Below the pieces are notes generated by a model that was not told the DNA's origin, did no database searches, and worked only from the letters and a program-made list of their open reading frames with translations. 33,565 nucleotides of DNA from a virus: the IMG/VR virus record IMGVR_UViG_3300010885_002439, positions 1-33,565 of that record; one strand, given 5' to 3'. This document shows, piece after piece, positions 15,980 through 23,105 of this stretch. A program made the position numbers and the translations under genes. Positions within the stretch are counted from its first letter, which is position 1, and each line of letters begins with the position of its first letter.

Positions 15980-17146
15980 ATGCAAAGCACCAATATTCCA
16001 ACCAAGATTCCTTTGCCGTTTGCCAATTCTGCTGGAGTTGGATATATAACAGCCATACCTGTTGCTTCACAAATTGGCGTTGTGGATGGTAGAGCTTCTC
16101 TACATGATGGGTTTCCACCATTAAACTTTACAGCAATTAGCTCTGGTGGTATTCCTCCATTCGGAGCAGATGTCAATGGTATCTTATTTGAATCAACAGC
16201 TATCCTGCAATGGCAACAAGCTGGTGGATTCTTTCCGTATGATCCATCATTCTCTGGTACTGTTGGTGGCTATCCCTTGGGTGCTGTTATACAGGCTGCT
16301 TCGTTTTCTGGGTTCTGGACAAGCACCTCTGAAAACAATACAACCAATCCGGATACTGGTGGTGCTGGATGGATTCCAACAGCTTTTTCTGGATTGCAGT
16401 CAATCGCACTTTCAGGAGCATCTGTTACATTAACTAAACTTCAATCCGCATATCCGATCATAGTGTTGACAGGTACGCTAACGCAAAATTGCAATGTTAT
16501 TCTTGCTAATGTAGTAGATGATTGGATTATTGCCAATAACACAACTGGTGCATATACAGTACAAGTTAAGACTGCAGCTGGAACAGGTGTAAATATTGCT
16601 CAAAATTCTTCCCAGTATATATGGGGTGATTCAATTAATATTTATTATGCTAACGCATCTTCTGTAACGAGTTTTAATACTAGGACAGGAGCAATAACAT
16701 TAACAGCTTTAGATGTAACAGATGCTCTAGGATATGTTCCTGCTTACTGGACATCTGGAATGATTATGATGTGGGCTGGATCAATTTTAGCCGTTCCTGC
16801 TGGGTGGTTTTTATGCAATGGATCAAACAGCACTCCAGATTTAAGAGATAGATTTATAGTTGGTTCAGGATCAACCTATACAACTGGTAATACTGGAGGT
16901 AGTGCAAATTCTATTGTACCCAGCCACACGCATGGAATTACTGATCCCGGTCACTTCCACAGTCAGACAGGGTACACAACTGCTATTCCACAAAGCAATG
17001 GAGCTAACCAGTATCCTGTAATAACACCAATTACACTAAACACAGGAAGTAAAACCACAGGAATTACTATAAACACAGAAGGTGTAAGCCCAACTAATGC
17101 TAACTTGCCACCATATTATGCTCTTGCATATATAATGAAGTCATAA
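15980..17146 (+). CDS. Tail fibre with collar domain
   Basis: A 388-residue protein with AAGGATAAT before ATG. The N-terminus (GGIPPFGADVNGILFESTAILQWQQAGGFFPYD, GGYPLGAVI, NTTNPDTGGAGW) is the fibre attachment domain seen in many proteobacterial phages. A central beta region follows. Residues about 258-300 form a tail collar domain with MMWAGSILAVPAGWFLCNGSN and PDLRDRFIVGSG. After that come SHTHGITDPGHFHSQTG and the terminal PPYYALAYIMKS. Histidine clusters of this kind bind metal in fibre tips. This is the most probable receptor-binding protein in the window. Confidence 0.85.
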   Translation: MQSTNIPTKIPLPFANSAGVGYITAIPVASQIGVVDGRASLHDGFPPLNFTAISSGGIPPFGADVNGILFESTAILQWQQAGGFFPYDPSFSGTVGGYPLGAVIQAASFSGFWTSTSENNTTNPDTGGAGWIPTAFSGLQSIALSGASVTLTKLQSAYPIIVLTGTLTQNCNVILANVVDDWIIANNTTGAYTVQVKTAAGTGVNIAQNSSQYIWGDSINIYYANASSVTSFNTRTGAITLTALDVTDALGYVPAYWTSGMIMMWAGSILAVPAGWFLCNGSNSTPDLRDRFIVGSGSTYTTGNTGGSANSIVPSHTHGITDPGHFHSQTGYTTAIPQSNGANQYPVITPITLNTGSKTTGITINTEGVSPTNANLPPYYALAYIMKS

Positions 17147-17155
17147 GGATATATT

Positions 17156-17425
17156 ATGTCTTGGGAAGCTATTTTTGCAGGTATAACATTATGTTATTTA
17201 GTGGGTGGTGGTGTCATTAGTTATTGGATTAAGGCTGTCACTTTGAATCAAAAAGATTTAAGCAATTCTCAAAGAATATTAGCAAATGATTTGAGAGATA
17301 TAACATTGAAGATGTCAGAGGACTATGTAAAGAAGTCTGACATTAACAACCGCCTTGATAAGATAGATAATATCTTGGATAGGATTTTTGATAAACTAGA
17401 GTCGAAACAAGACAAAGGGCAATAA
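17156..17425 (+). CDS. Small membrane protein with coiled coil (lysis cassette)
   Basis: An 89-residue protein with an N-terminal membrane helix (residues about 4-27: EAIFAGITLCYLVGGGVISYW) and a charged helical remainder in heptad-like spacing (LSNSQRILANDLRDITLKMSEDYVKKSDINNRLDKIDNILDRIFDKLESK). The layout recalls XhlA-like hemolysin proteins or an i-spanin. It opens the lysis cassette and overlaps the next small gene by one base. Which of the two it is cannot be settled by eye. Start has AAGGATAT upstream. Confidence 0.55.
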   Translation: MSWEAIFAGITLCYLVGGGVISYWIKAVTLNQKDLSNSQRILANDLRDITLKMSEDYVKKSDINNRLDKIDNILDRIFDKLESKQDKGQ

Positions 17426-17553
17426 TGTTCAAACAACTCAAGCAACTTGCAGCACTCCTTCGCGTTAGACCAACTACACCTGTAGTCGAGATAACAAAGC
17501 CTAAAAAACCAGCTGTAAAAAAAGTGGTGAAAGCTAAAAAGCTGAATGATTAA
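17425..17553 (+). CDS. 42-residue basic peptide in lysis cassette
   Basis: This small gene begins on the A of the previous TAA (TAATG overlap) and ends by overlapping the next gene by 8 bases. The product starts MFKQLKQLAALLRVRPTTP and finishes with a lysine- and proline-rich tail, KPKKPAVKKVVKAKKLND. Overlap on both sides supports translation. No family is recognised. An amphipathic N-terminal helix with a basic tail could associate with membrane or nucleic acid, which is a guess. Confidence 0.5.
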   Translation: MFKQLKQLAALLRVRPTTPVVEITKPKKPAVKKVVKAKKLND

Positions 17554-17974
17554 AGCTCTGCTGCAACGTGGCAAGTCAACAGATCAAGGAACTTTCGGAA
17601 TACTATCATTCGGAAACTTTGCTTGTTTCACATTAGAATTACCAGACAGAGATAATCTTCCTCAATTTAGCCGAGTACCAGAGGGTGAGTATGTATGCTC
17701 ATGGTTACTATCTCCTAAATTTGGTAAATGCTTTCAGCTAATGAATGTGCCACATAGGAACAATATCCTACTCCATGCAGGTAACTTTGCTGGTGATGTA
17801 GAGCAGGGCTATCTCAGCCACTCTCATGGCTGCATACTGCCTTGTGAGGCTGCTGGTCGTATGGAAGGACAGGATGCTGGACTGCTGTCCAGAATGGCTG
17901 TTGTAAAACTACATAAAGCACTAGATAAAAGATCGTTTACTTTAGTGATTCGTGATCCACAGGAGGTTAAATAA
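17546..17974 (+). CDS. DUF5675-like protein, candidate lysis enzyme
   Basis: A 142-residue protein. Central residues read NNILLHAGN (His77) and SHSHGCILPC (His94, Cys96). The G-x-L-x-x-x-x-x-C-F-T-L-E-L-P-D-R-D-N start and R-V-P-E-G-E-Y fit the DUF5675 family often found in lysis regions of phages. The SHGC element resembles the active site of L,D-transpeptidase-fold enzymes, so this may act on the cell wall. The neighbouring holin-like gene, which it overlaps by TAATG, supports an endolysin-like role. No other canonical endolysin lies in the window. The enzymatic claim is an inference. Confidence 0.6.
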   Translation: MIKALLQRGKSTDQGTFGILSFGNFACFTLELPDRDNLPQFSRVPEGEYVCSWLLSPKFGKCFQLMNVPHRNNILLHAGNFAGDVEQGYLSHSHGCILPCEAAGRMEGQDAGLLSRMAVVKLHKALDKRSFTLVIRDPQEVK

Positions 17975-18525
17975 TGTTATCAATAATTCTAGGTGTACTA
18001 GGTTCTGGTGGTTTTGGCTCTCTAGTTGGTCTAATAGGCGGTTATTTTAACCGTAGGTTAGACATTCAAGCTCGTACTTTAGACATTGCAGACAAGGCTG
18101 CTGAACGCGCCAATGACCTTCTGAAGATGGATAAAGAACGCGAGTTCATGTCTGCTGAATACGCCATGAAGCTGCAAGTGGCTGATAAAGAAGTGGTCAA
18201 GGCATCAATTACAGCAGATGCTGCTATTGAAACTGCTGGCTATTCAGCTATGAAAGATGCGTTTAGCTTTGCTGCAACATCGCCTAGTGATGGATGGGTA
18301 GATAAATTTGTAAAGATTATGCGACCTTGGCTAACTGTTTCATTCTTTATCTTTACGGCTGTAATCTTCTATCAACTTCAAATTCTAGTAAATGACTTAT
18401 CTATTAAGCCAACCCCAGAGCAGGTAATCAGGCTGTATACACTTATCATTGAATGGGTAGTGTTCCAATCCGCAGTATGTATCGGATTCTGGTTTGCTAT
18501 GCGACCACACAGACAGAAGATTTAA
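17974..18525 (+). CDS. Putative holin (3TM, gene-transfer-agent type)
   Basis: A 183-residue protein with an N-terminal hydrophobic segment (IILGVLGSGGFGSLVGLIGGYF, residues 4-25), a charged helical middle (RRLDIQARTLDIADKAAERAN and so on), and two C-terminal membrane helices (PWLTVSFFIFTAVIFYQLQIL and YTLIIEWVVFQSAVCIGFWFAM). This order matches the 3TM holin family used for gene-transfer-agent release. It overlaps the DUF5675 gene by TAATG. It is the last rightward gene and its stop abuts the stop of a leftward gene with no base between. Confidence 0.65.
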   Translation: MLSIILGVLGSGGFGSLVGLIGGYFNRRLDIQARTLDIADKAAERANDLLKMDKEREFMSAEYAMKLQVADKEVVKASITADAAIETAGYSAMKDAFSFAATSPSDGWVDKFVKIMRPWLTVSFFIFTAVIFYQLQILVNDLSIKPTPEQVIRLYTLIIEWVVFQSAVCIGFWFAMRPHRQKI

Positions 18526-18900
18526 CTATTCTTCTATACCGCCCATAGCACTCCCAATACCTTTAAACTCGCGCTTTTTTAAATCTGGAGATTTATACCC
18601 ATATTTTTTTCTAAGTATATCTCCAGCGTTTACGATCCTAGCCCCAGCTATCGTTGGCTTCATAGTATACCTAGCTGATGGTTCTTCACCATCGTTTATA
18701 TAATATGTACCAATTCTGGTTTTCTGCCCACCAATCAATACTAATCTTATCTCATCTTTTAGAGAAGATATGATCACATTCAATTGGCATCTGGATAAAC
18801 CAAATTTTTCTTTCATCTCCTCTTTGGTACATCCCTCGTTAGAACTTACATAATCTAATACAAATTCCCTGTTCCTGCTAGTACGTTCCTGTCTGTTCAC
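18526..18900 (-). CDS. Winged-helix-like small DNA-binding protein
   Basis: A 124-residue protein starting at GTG, whose last two bases overlap the previous TGA (GTGA). Residues 10-60 read NREFVLDYVSSNEGCTKEEMKEKFGLSRCQLNVIISSLKDE, a helix-turn-helix with a likely wing (IGTYYIND). The C-terminal half is polar with YTMKPTIAGARIVNAGDILRKKYGYK. It is the last gene of the long leftward operon. It could be a regulator, but no operator is seen near it. Nothing more specific can be claimed. It meets the holin gene tail to tail without a terminator. Confidence 0.6.
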   Translation of the reverse strand: MNRQERTSRNREFVLDYVSSNEGCTKEEMKEKFGLSRCQLNVIISSLKDEIRLVLIGGQKTRIGTYYINDGEEPSARYTMKPTIAGARIVNAGDILRKKYGYKSPDLKKREFKGIGSAMGGIEE

Positions 18901-19151
18901 AGAAATTTCCTTCTAAGTAAGGATTCTTTATGCGCCCTATCCCATGCTCGCCCTGCACAGATTAGTTCTGCGTGTTCGGCTCTAGGAACGAGGCTATGGC
19001 TCGTTAAAAATATTCTTTGGTAGCAACTACAGTAGTCATTAAACAAATGCGCTGGTAAGCGTTGTACTGGCTTCTCTGGGCAAGCATATACTATTGACAT
19101 CATCAATATCATAGCTATTAGTATAAAACATATATCTATTATAATTTTCAT
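18897..19151 (-). CDS. Small protein with signal-like N-terminus
   Basis: An 84-residue product with an N-terminal hydrophobic segment (IIIDICFILIAMILMMSIVYAC, residues 3-24) followed by a polar, cysteine-containing tail (DYCSCYQRIF, ELICAGRAWDRA). Cys24 follows V-Y-A and could be a lipobox cysteine or the edge of a signal peptide, though the lipobox is weak. ATG overlaps the upstream stop (ATGA), and its own stop overlaps the next start (GTGA). Function unknown; export to the periplasm or membrane is the main visible hint. Confidence 0.5.
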   Translation of the reverse strand: MKIIIDICFILIAMILMMSIVYACPEKPVQRLPAHLFNDYCSCYQRIFLTSHSLVPRAEHAELICAGRAWDRAHKESLLRRKFL

Positions 19152-19321
19152 TGGTATTCCTCATATTTTTTTTTGGCTGCTAGCAAGCTATCGTACACAC
19201 CATAGGATTTGCTAATCCTCCATAATGTAAACTTTGCTATACCTTTTACTACACATTTATCTATTGACCATTCATACAGCGACCAAGAATATTGATCGTG
19301 TTGTGTCCAATTTTTACTCAT
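19148..19321 (-). CDS. 57-residue hypothetical protein
   Basis: This short gene is framed by two ATGA overlaps, one with the HNH-like gene upstream and one with the signal-bearing gene downstream, which is strong support despite its size. The product reads MSKNWTQHDQYSWSLYEWS at the start and contains GIAKFTLWRISKSYGVYDSL before a lysine-rich end. It is rich in tryptophan and tyrosine, with 4 Trp and 6 Tyr in 57 residues. No family is recognised. Without it there would be an unusual gap of about 170 bases in an otherwise gap-free operon. Confidence 0.6.
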   Translation of the reverse strand: MSKNWTQHDQYSWSLYEWSIDKCVVKGIAKFTLWRISKSYGVYDSLLAAKKKYEEYQ

Positions 19322-19620
19322 AATACACCAACCAATCCTCGTTTAAATAGTTCTCCAATAGTGGCTCTATGTGCGGTTTCCCACATAGCAAGTTTTACTT
19401 CCCTAGATTCCATACCATAGTCAACATCATTGTGACATTTAAAGCATAGCGCAGCTAATCTGTAATCGTGTGTCTTATATGCTATACCTCTGCCATCTCT
19501 GCTTTGATTGCTATGGCTGGCTTGCGTAGAACCGTCTAAACCACATATTTGGCATGGCAGACTAGCGACTGCTCTACGCAGCTTTTCATTTATGTACTGT
19601 GGGTCTTTTTGTAAACTCAT
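19318..19620 (-). CDS. HNH-like zinc protein (DUF1364/Ref-like)
   Basis: A 100-residue protein. It has a Cys-x2-Cys pair (C23, C26) in PCQICG, then QASHSNQSRDGRG, and a second pair CFKCHNDVD (C59, C62, H63). This arrangement resembles DUF1364 and the Ref-type HNH proteins of lambdoid phages, in which zinc holds the fold and the His-Asn region can cut DNA. The first catalytic position looks like SH at 35-36. Members act in recombination or are of unknown function. It sits in the leftward small-gene operon next to a DUF3310 gene. Whether it is catalytic is not decided by sequence. Confidence 0.6.
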   Translation of the reverse strand: MSLQKDPQYINEKLRRAVASLPCQICGLDGSTQASHSNQSRDGRGIAYKTHDYRLAALCFKCHNDVDYGMESREVKLAMWETAHRATIGELFKRGLVGVL

Positions 19621-19638
19621 TATATGTATGTTACTTCT

Positions 19639-19812
19639 TTAAATAGCCCTTGGTAGTTTATACGCAAGCTCATTGCGTACTCTATCAAATGTCTGTTTTA
19701 TGTTTGTATTGCGTGAACAGGTAGGTACAAATTTACTATCTAGTACCCATTTACCTCTTGCTTGTAACCATTCCAGACTCTCTCTACGTTTCTGCTTATT
19801 ATATTCAGTCAT
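19639..19812 (-). CDS. 57-residue hypothetical protein
   Basis: A short basic protein whose ATG overlaps the TGA of the DUF3310 gene (ATGA) and which ends 18 bases before the HNH-like gene. The sequence starts MTEYNKQKRRESLEWLQARG, then KWVLDSKFVPTCSRNTN, and ends FDRVRNELAYKLPRAI. It is strongly positive and largely helical by eye. A nucleic-acid-binding role is possible. No named family is recognised. The overlap is the main support, together with lack of any alternative coding frame here. Confidence 0.6.
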   Translation of the reverse strand: MTEYNKQKRRESLEWLQARGKWVLDSKFVPTCSRNTNIKQTFDRVRNELAYKLPRAI

Positions 19813-20207
19813 AGTAGTTTCTCCAATCGTTTAGCATACCATCCACATTTCCCTGCATCTAACCGCAGAGAATCCTTATCGCCCATCCTGCTGGCGTACT
19901 TCAAAAGCGATCCCTTGAGATAGCCTTTAAACTGTTCAGGTGAGAGCTTGGCTTGAATATAGTCAATAGCCTCAATTCCACCCTTAGTGTAATGACTCGG
20001 TGAATTTACCGAATCATGTGCTATTTTTTTAAATTCTTCAGGCTGGCTAACATATCGCACATTACTCTTATCCATATTAACCTGCGCCTCCCGAATCTCC
20101 TGCCAAGTATAGTCATAGTTTCGTATCATTACTGATTCAATATACTCCTGTCTTTCGTTTGGGTTTGCTTTTGTAACGGCTTCTAACACATCCATAATGC
20201 CTTTCAT
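19809..20207 (-). CDS. DUF3310 protein
   Basis: A 132-residue protein. The ATG at 20207 is preferred over a GTG two codons upstream because AAGGGGG is 5-6 bases ahead of it. The C-terminal half is a clear DUF3310 domain: VNSPSHYTKGGIEAIDYIQAKLSPEQFKGYLKGSLLKYASRMGDKDSLRLDAGKCGWYAKRLEKLL. The family is common in phage early regions and has been labelled nucleotide kinase in annotations, without an ATP-binding loop here. The N-terminal 65 residues are helical and unassigned. The gene overlaps the next by ATGA. Confidence 0.8.
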   Translation of the reverse strand: MKGIMDVLEAVTKANPNERQEYIESVMIRNYDYTWQEIREAQVNMDKSNVRYVSQPEEFKKIAHDSVNSPSHYTKGGIEAIDYIQAKLSPEQFKGYLKGSLLKYASRMGDKDSLRLDAGKCGWYAKRLEKLL

Positions 20208-20223
20208 GATCACCCCCTTAATT

Positions 20224-20574
20224 TTACAGCTCTAACGGATCGTATCCCATAGCAATTCCTATGGCTGCGCTACGTTCACGAAACCAATCATCGTGAAGCA
20301 TATACTTTTTAGTCTTACCCCGGAGAGAATGTACGATTTCATGGGCTAAAGTACGGACTATTGTATCCAAATGGCTATGTCTTTTAGCATTTACACATAT
20401 ATGATGTTTGTCATCACAGTATATGTAACTTCCTAAATCCATGTCCAATGGATCAAAAAACGCTACTTCAAATACACACTCATCAACTTTGGGCATAGAT
20501 CGCCATTTATTAAAAGGCTCAACACTTTGCAAGAAGATATACAGACAACGCAGATTTTCAGGTGTAATGTTCAT
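20224..20574 (-). CDS. SprT-like zinc metalloprotease
   Basis: A 116-residue protein with the gluzincin-type motif HEIVH at 78-82 and a third histidine at 94 in LHDDWFRERSAAIG, which together match SprT-like metal binding (HExxH then H-x-x-x-F). Before that come ICVNAKRHSHLDTIVRTLA. Many phages encode SprT-like proteins; in cells the relative SPRTN degrades DNA-crosslinked proteins. The gene begins 1 base after the phosphoesterase stop. Its substrate is unknown. I am confident of the metalloprotease fold and not of the target. Confidence 0.65.
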   Translation of the reverse strand: MNITPENLRCLYIFLQSVEPFNKWRSMPKVDECVFEVAFFDPLDMDLGSYIYCDDKHHICVNAKRHSHLDTIVRTLAHEIVHSLRGKTKKYMLHDDWFRERSAAIGIAMGYDPLEL

Positions 20575-20575
20575 G

Positions 20576-21808
20576 CTATCCCCATGAAATAATGTTTTGC
20601 GTAGTCATTTTTGGTGTTGTATCCACATGGATGGGTGCTGAGAAAGTAATGCCATGATCAGGGTGGGTGATCCACAATGCTTGTCTGGGTGGCTCATAGC
20701 TGAAGTTATTAGCGTTCGCATACTCGCAATATCCCTTTAATGATCCGTTGATTATAAGCCTGTCTAGCTGGATCAGCTGGTGAAAGTGTCCGCATAACAG
20801 GGTGTCGTATGGCTGCCCTATCTGAGCAGCTCTTGACCGTTTCTTATAGTCACCTCTAATGACCGATCCAATAGCACCGATAATACCATCACCGCCTTTA
20901 AAGCTATCCCCATGACTGAGTAGGTATCGTCTATTATAAACTGTGTAGCCTACATCTGGACCATCTGGGATTAAGAACTGAACCCTCTTGTCAGACTCAA
21001 ATCTTTTAGCCAGAAACATATAGAGCAGCCAATCAAAGCTAGTTACAGTTCTGTTCTTGTTGTATGTTTTAAAAGTATTTCTGCCATGATTCCCTGTTAC
21101 GCATGGCACAAATACCTTACCAAACGAATCCGCTAGAGTAGTAATGCACCATGTCAATACTCCAAATAGATCGAGTAGGGCTGGCATTGTGGGCATCTCG
21201 TTAGTCTGGCTTAGTTCTTCGTGGATGTCACCTGAGAGCATATCTCCACCCAGAACAAACACGACTGCCGGGTAGCTAGGATTAGCAAAGTGGTTATGCA
21301 GTAGATCAATGCTCTTTTCTATTAACCGCCTCGACCTCTCCTGCGCTATCTTGATGTTGTATGAGTTAACTCCACCAACTTGTTTAGGATCGACTACCTC
21401 GCCCCAATGCCAATCAGATGCAAATATGGTAGGTATGCCTGAAGTCTTAGCAGTCGATGTCCTACATATCCAATTTGGTACATCTACGACAGACTTTTGT
21501 AGCTTGATTATCTTTGACTTAATGTAGTCTGTGGTTAGTTTGTCTTGCTCAATTAAGTGTAGGCTAGATTCTAACGACCTAATCTTGGCTTGTGCATCAC
21601 ACAATTTAGAAGTGTTATCTGCTATTTTAGTATCGACTAATGGCTTTTTTGATTTGAACCCAAGTCTTTGAGCATTTTCAAATCGTGATCGAAAGGTTGC
21701 CTCTGGTATGTCGAGCAGTCGGGCTGCTGCGGTCTTATTGCCTCCAGCAGAATTAAATGCTTCTACAGTTGCTTGCAACTGCTCATCTGTAGACCTTCTC
21801 ATGCTCAT
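20576..21808 (-). CDS. HTH-metallophosphoesterase fusion
   Basis: A 410-residue protein. The ATG at 21808 is chosen because AAGGAGAG lies 6 bases upstream; an in-frame ATG at 21913 is inside the upstream gene. Residues about 10-46 hold a Fis-like helix-turn-helix (NKTAAARLLDIPEATFRSR). From residue 125 the calcineurin-like phosphoesterase motifs appear in order: SDWHWGE (D132, H134), LGGDMLSGD (D188), VTGNHGRN (N240, H241), LSHGDSF (H299), and LCGHFHQ (H341, H343). All metal ligands are present. A helical linker of about 80 residues separates the domains. It may bind DNA and cut a phosphodiester. Substrate unknown. It overlaps the nuclease-like gene by 26 bases. Confidence 0.75.
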   Translation of the reverse strand: MSMRRSTDEQLQATVEAFNSAGGNKTAAARLLDIPEATFRSRFENAQRLGFKSKKPLVDTKIADNTSKLCDAQAKIRSLESSLHLIEQDKLTTDYIKSKIIKLQKSVVDVPNWICRTSTAKTSGIPTIFASDWHWGEVVDPKQVGGVNSYNIKIAQERSRRLIEKSIDLLHNHFANPSYPAVVFVLGGDMLSGDIHEELSQTNEMPTMPALLDLFGVLTWCITTLADSFGKVFVPCVTGNHGRNTFKTYNKNRTVTSFDWLLYMFLAKRFESDKRVQFLIPDGPDVGYTVYNRRYLLSHGDSFKGGDGIIGAIGSVIRGDYKKRSRAAQIGQPYDTLLCGHFHQLIQLDRLIINGSLKGYCEYANANNFSYEPPRQALWITHPDHGITFSAPIHVDTTPKMTTQNIISWG

Positions 21809-22244
21809 ATTGGCTCTCCTTACTAGTGTATACTTTACCATACAGAAATAGTGCATCTTTTGCAATAAGAAATGCCTTCTTTGGTTTAGTATCACCTTTC
21901 CCCACAAATTCAACGTACTGAAGTTTATTCATAAAAATACAATGAATAATCTGTGTAGGTGTAATCCAAAGATATTTCACGCCATCATAAAAAATCCAAT
22001 GGTCTGCTGTTGTAGTCATCAACGCGGATGGTTTGCCGTTAAACTCTATCTCGATAACCATGTTCCCTGTCTGACAACTCATCACATCATACTTGACTTC
22101 TACCGATTTATGTAGTTCGGGTATCCAAATATCGTATCCCTTAAAGCGATCCACAATACAGGCGCAGGGGTATTTGCGCTGAATTAACGCCAATACCTTT
22201 AACTCAATATCCTGTCCTATATGCAGATCAGCAGCGAAACTCAT
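21783..22244 (-). CDS. PD-(D/E)XK nuclease-like protein
   Basis: A 153-residue protein with RFKGYDIWIPELHKSVEVKYD, giving Asp38 then Glu49-x-Lys51, the arrangement of PD-(D/E)XK nucleases. TGNMVIEIEFNGKPSALMTTTADHWIF then follows, a common pattern in phage members of this fold. Similar proteins include Holliday junction and restriction-type nucleases. The upstream gene overlaps by ATGA and the phosphoesterase overlaps the 3' end. The active site is read from sequence, but the family member cannot be pinned down. Confidence 0.6.
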   Translation of the reverse strand: MSFAADLHIGQDIELKVLALIQRKYPCACIVDRFKGYDIWIPELHKSVEVKYDVMSCQTGNMVIEIEFNGKPSALMTTTADHWIFYDGVKYLWITPTQIIHCIFMNKLQYVEFVGKGDTKPKKAFLIAKDALFLYGKVYTSKESQYEHEKVYR

Positions 22245-22573
22245 GCAACTGCCCTTCCTTCTGCCCTCGCACTAGACTCTAGGGATCGCCACACCTCAAT
22301 CTTAGCCTCCGCAGCTACCATTAGCCACCTTAACCTTTCTGCTTCGGCTACGGCATCTCTAATGGCGTGTAAATGGCATAGATAATCCTCATGTGCATAC
22401 GCATCTGACTCACGTTCTGATTGTGTCTTAGCTTGGCTTTGGCTCATGAGCATAGCCTTCAACGACTTGCGGTACTCGGTCACATACACTACATCTGCTT
22501 TCGCTTGGCTGTATGCCGGGGCGTTATCCCTGATAAAGTCTAGGGCTTTGAATGGGCTTATCTCATCAATCAT
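22241..22573 (-). CDS. Helical hypothetical protein
   Basis: A 110-residue protein starting at an ATGA overlap. It is almost fully helical by eye, with alanine-, glutamate- and arginine-rich runs (YSQAKADVVYVTEYRKSLKAMLMSQSQAKTQSERESDAYAHEDYLCHLHAIRDAVAEAERLRWLMVAAEAKIEVWRSLE). The pattern suits an antiparallel coiled coil. Similar short helical proteins are common in phage early operons. No motif suggests an enzymatic role. Its stop overlaps the start of the nuclease-like gene. Confidence 0.6.
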   Translation of the reverse strand: MIDEISPFKALDFIRDNAPAYSQAKADVVYVTEYRKSLKAMLMSQSQAKTQSERESDAYAHEDYLCHLHAIRDAVAEAERLRWLMVAAEAKIEVWRSLESSARAEGRAVA

Positions 22574-22770
22574 ACCGCCTCCTTATCTAGTTCAGCCTGA
22601 TATGCTTTATCTGCTCTATCCCATACACGGTAAGCACTATCCGCACGATCCAACGCATCTCTTACGTTAGTATTTTGCACTACCCATATAGAACGCGCAC
22701 CATCCGCTACTAACTTTAATAGGGCTGAATGTGGCTGGGTTTCAGTCTTTAATTCCTCTAGCTTAGTCAT
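22570..22770 (-). CDS. 66-residue helical hypothetical protein
   Basis: The ATG at 22770 is chosen because GGAGG lies just 4 bases ahead of it. An in-frame ATG at 22809 (adding 13 residues, MLCPCGTYVHGGG) overlaps the TAA of the small membrane gene upstream, so it could be translated by coupling. The product is helical: MTKLEELKTETQPHSALLKLVADGARS and VRDALDRADSAYRVWDRADKAYQ, with a repeated D-R-A-D-x-A-Y unit. Function unknown. Its stop overlaps the next gene by ATGA. Confidence 0.55.
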   Translation of the reverse strand: MTKLEELKTETQPHSALLKLVADGARSIWVVQNTNVRDALDRADSAYRVWDRADKAYQAELDKEAV

Positions 22771-22808
22771 ACCGCCTCCGTGAACGTAAGTACCGCATGG
22801 ACACAGCA

Positions 22809-22904
22809 TTACTTGATCCCCCAGAACAACAACAACGCCACTACTACCCCGAACCCTAGACCGTACATTAAAGGCTGCAACCACTCAGTAACAAATTTGT
22901 TCAT
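22809..22904 (-). CDS. 31-residue single-span membrane peptide
   Basis: A very small gene that opens with an ATGA overlap on the upstream gene. The product, starting MNKFVTEWLQPLMYGLG, has one hydrophobic segment (about 13-29) rich in Gly, Val and Leu followed by a short polar end (WGIK). The TAA overlaps an ATG of the next frame. Translational overlaps on both ends and a clear membrane segment make it likely real. Small membrane proteins of phages often inhibit host processes, but no such role is shown here. Confidence 0.5.
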   Translation of the reverse strand: MNKFVTEWLQPLMYGLGFGVVVALLLFWGIK

Positions 22905-23104
22905 GCTATTCCCCTTGCAATAGTTGTTTGGTTAACATCGTAATCAGTAACTGCTTGACCGCAAAATTCATGTGTAGCAACGTAACGTAACTTTACAAAA
23001 TCACCTTTGCTATTATAAGTTTTAAGAATGTCAGTTACCGTGCATAGTTTTTTATTTTTATATCCTTCCATGTACTGAGTACCTATTTCAAATTTAGCTT
23101 CCAT
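22901..23104 (-). CDS. 67-residue hypothetical protein
   Basis: The sequence begins MEAKFEIGTQYMEGYKNKK, continues LCTVTDILKTYNSKGDFVKLRYVATHEFCGQ and ends TTIARGIA. Alternating strands suggest a small beta barrel, with a shape like a fragment of an SH3-type or transcription-related fold. It begins 1 base after the previous stop, in the chain of leftward genes. No family is named. The ribosome binding site is not strong, so translation may be coupled. Confidence 0.6.
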   Translation of the reverse strand: MEAKFEIGTQYMEGYKNKKLCTVTDILKTYNSKGDFVKLRYVATHEFCGQAVTDYDVNQTTIARGIA

Positions 23105-23105
23105 C

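Noticed and set aside
21783-21913. Longer phosphoesterase start at 21913
   Set aside because: It would overlap the nuclease-like gene by 131 bases. The ATG at 21808 has an AAGGAGAG site at good spacing and matches the HTH start.
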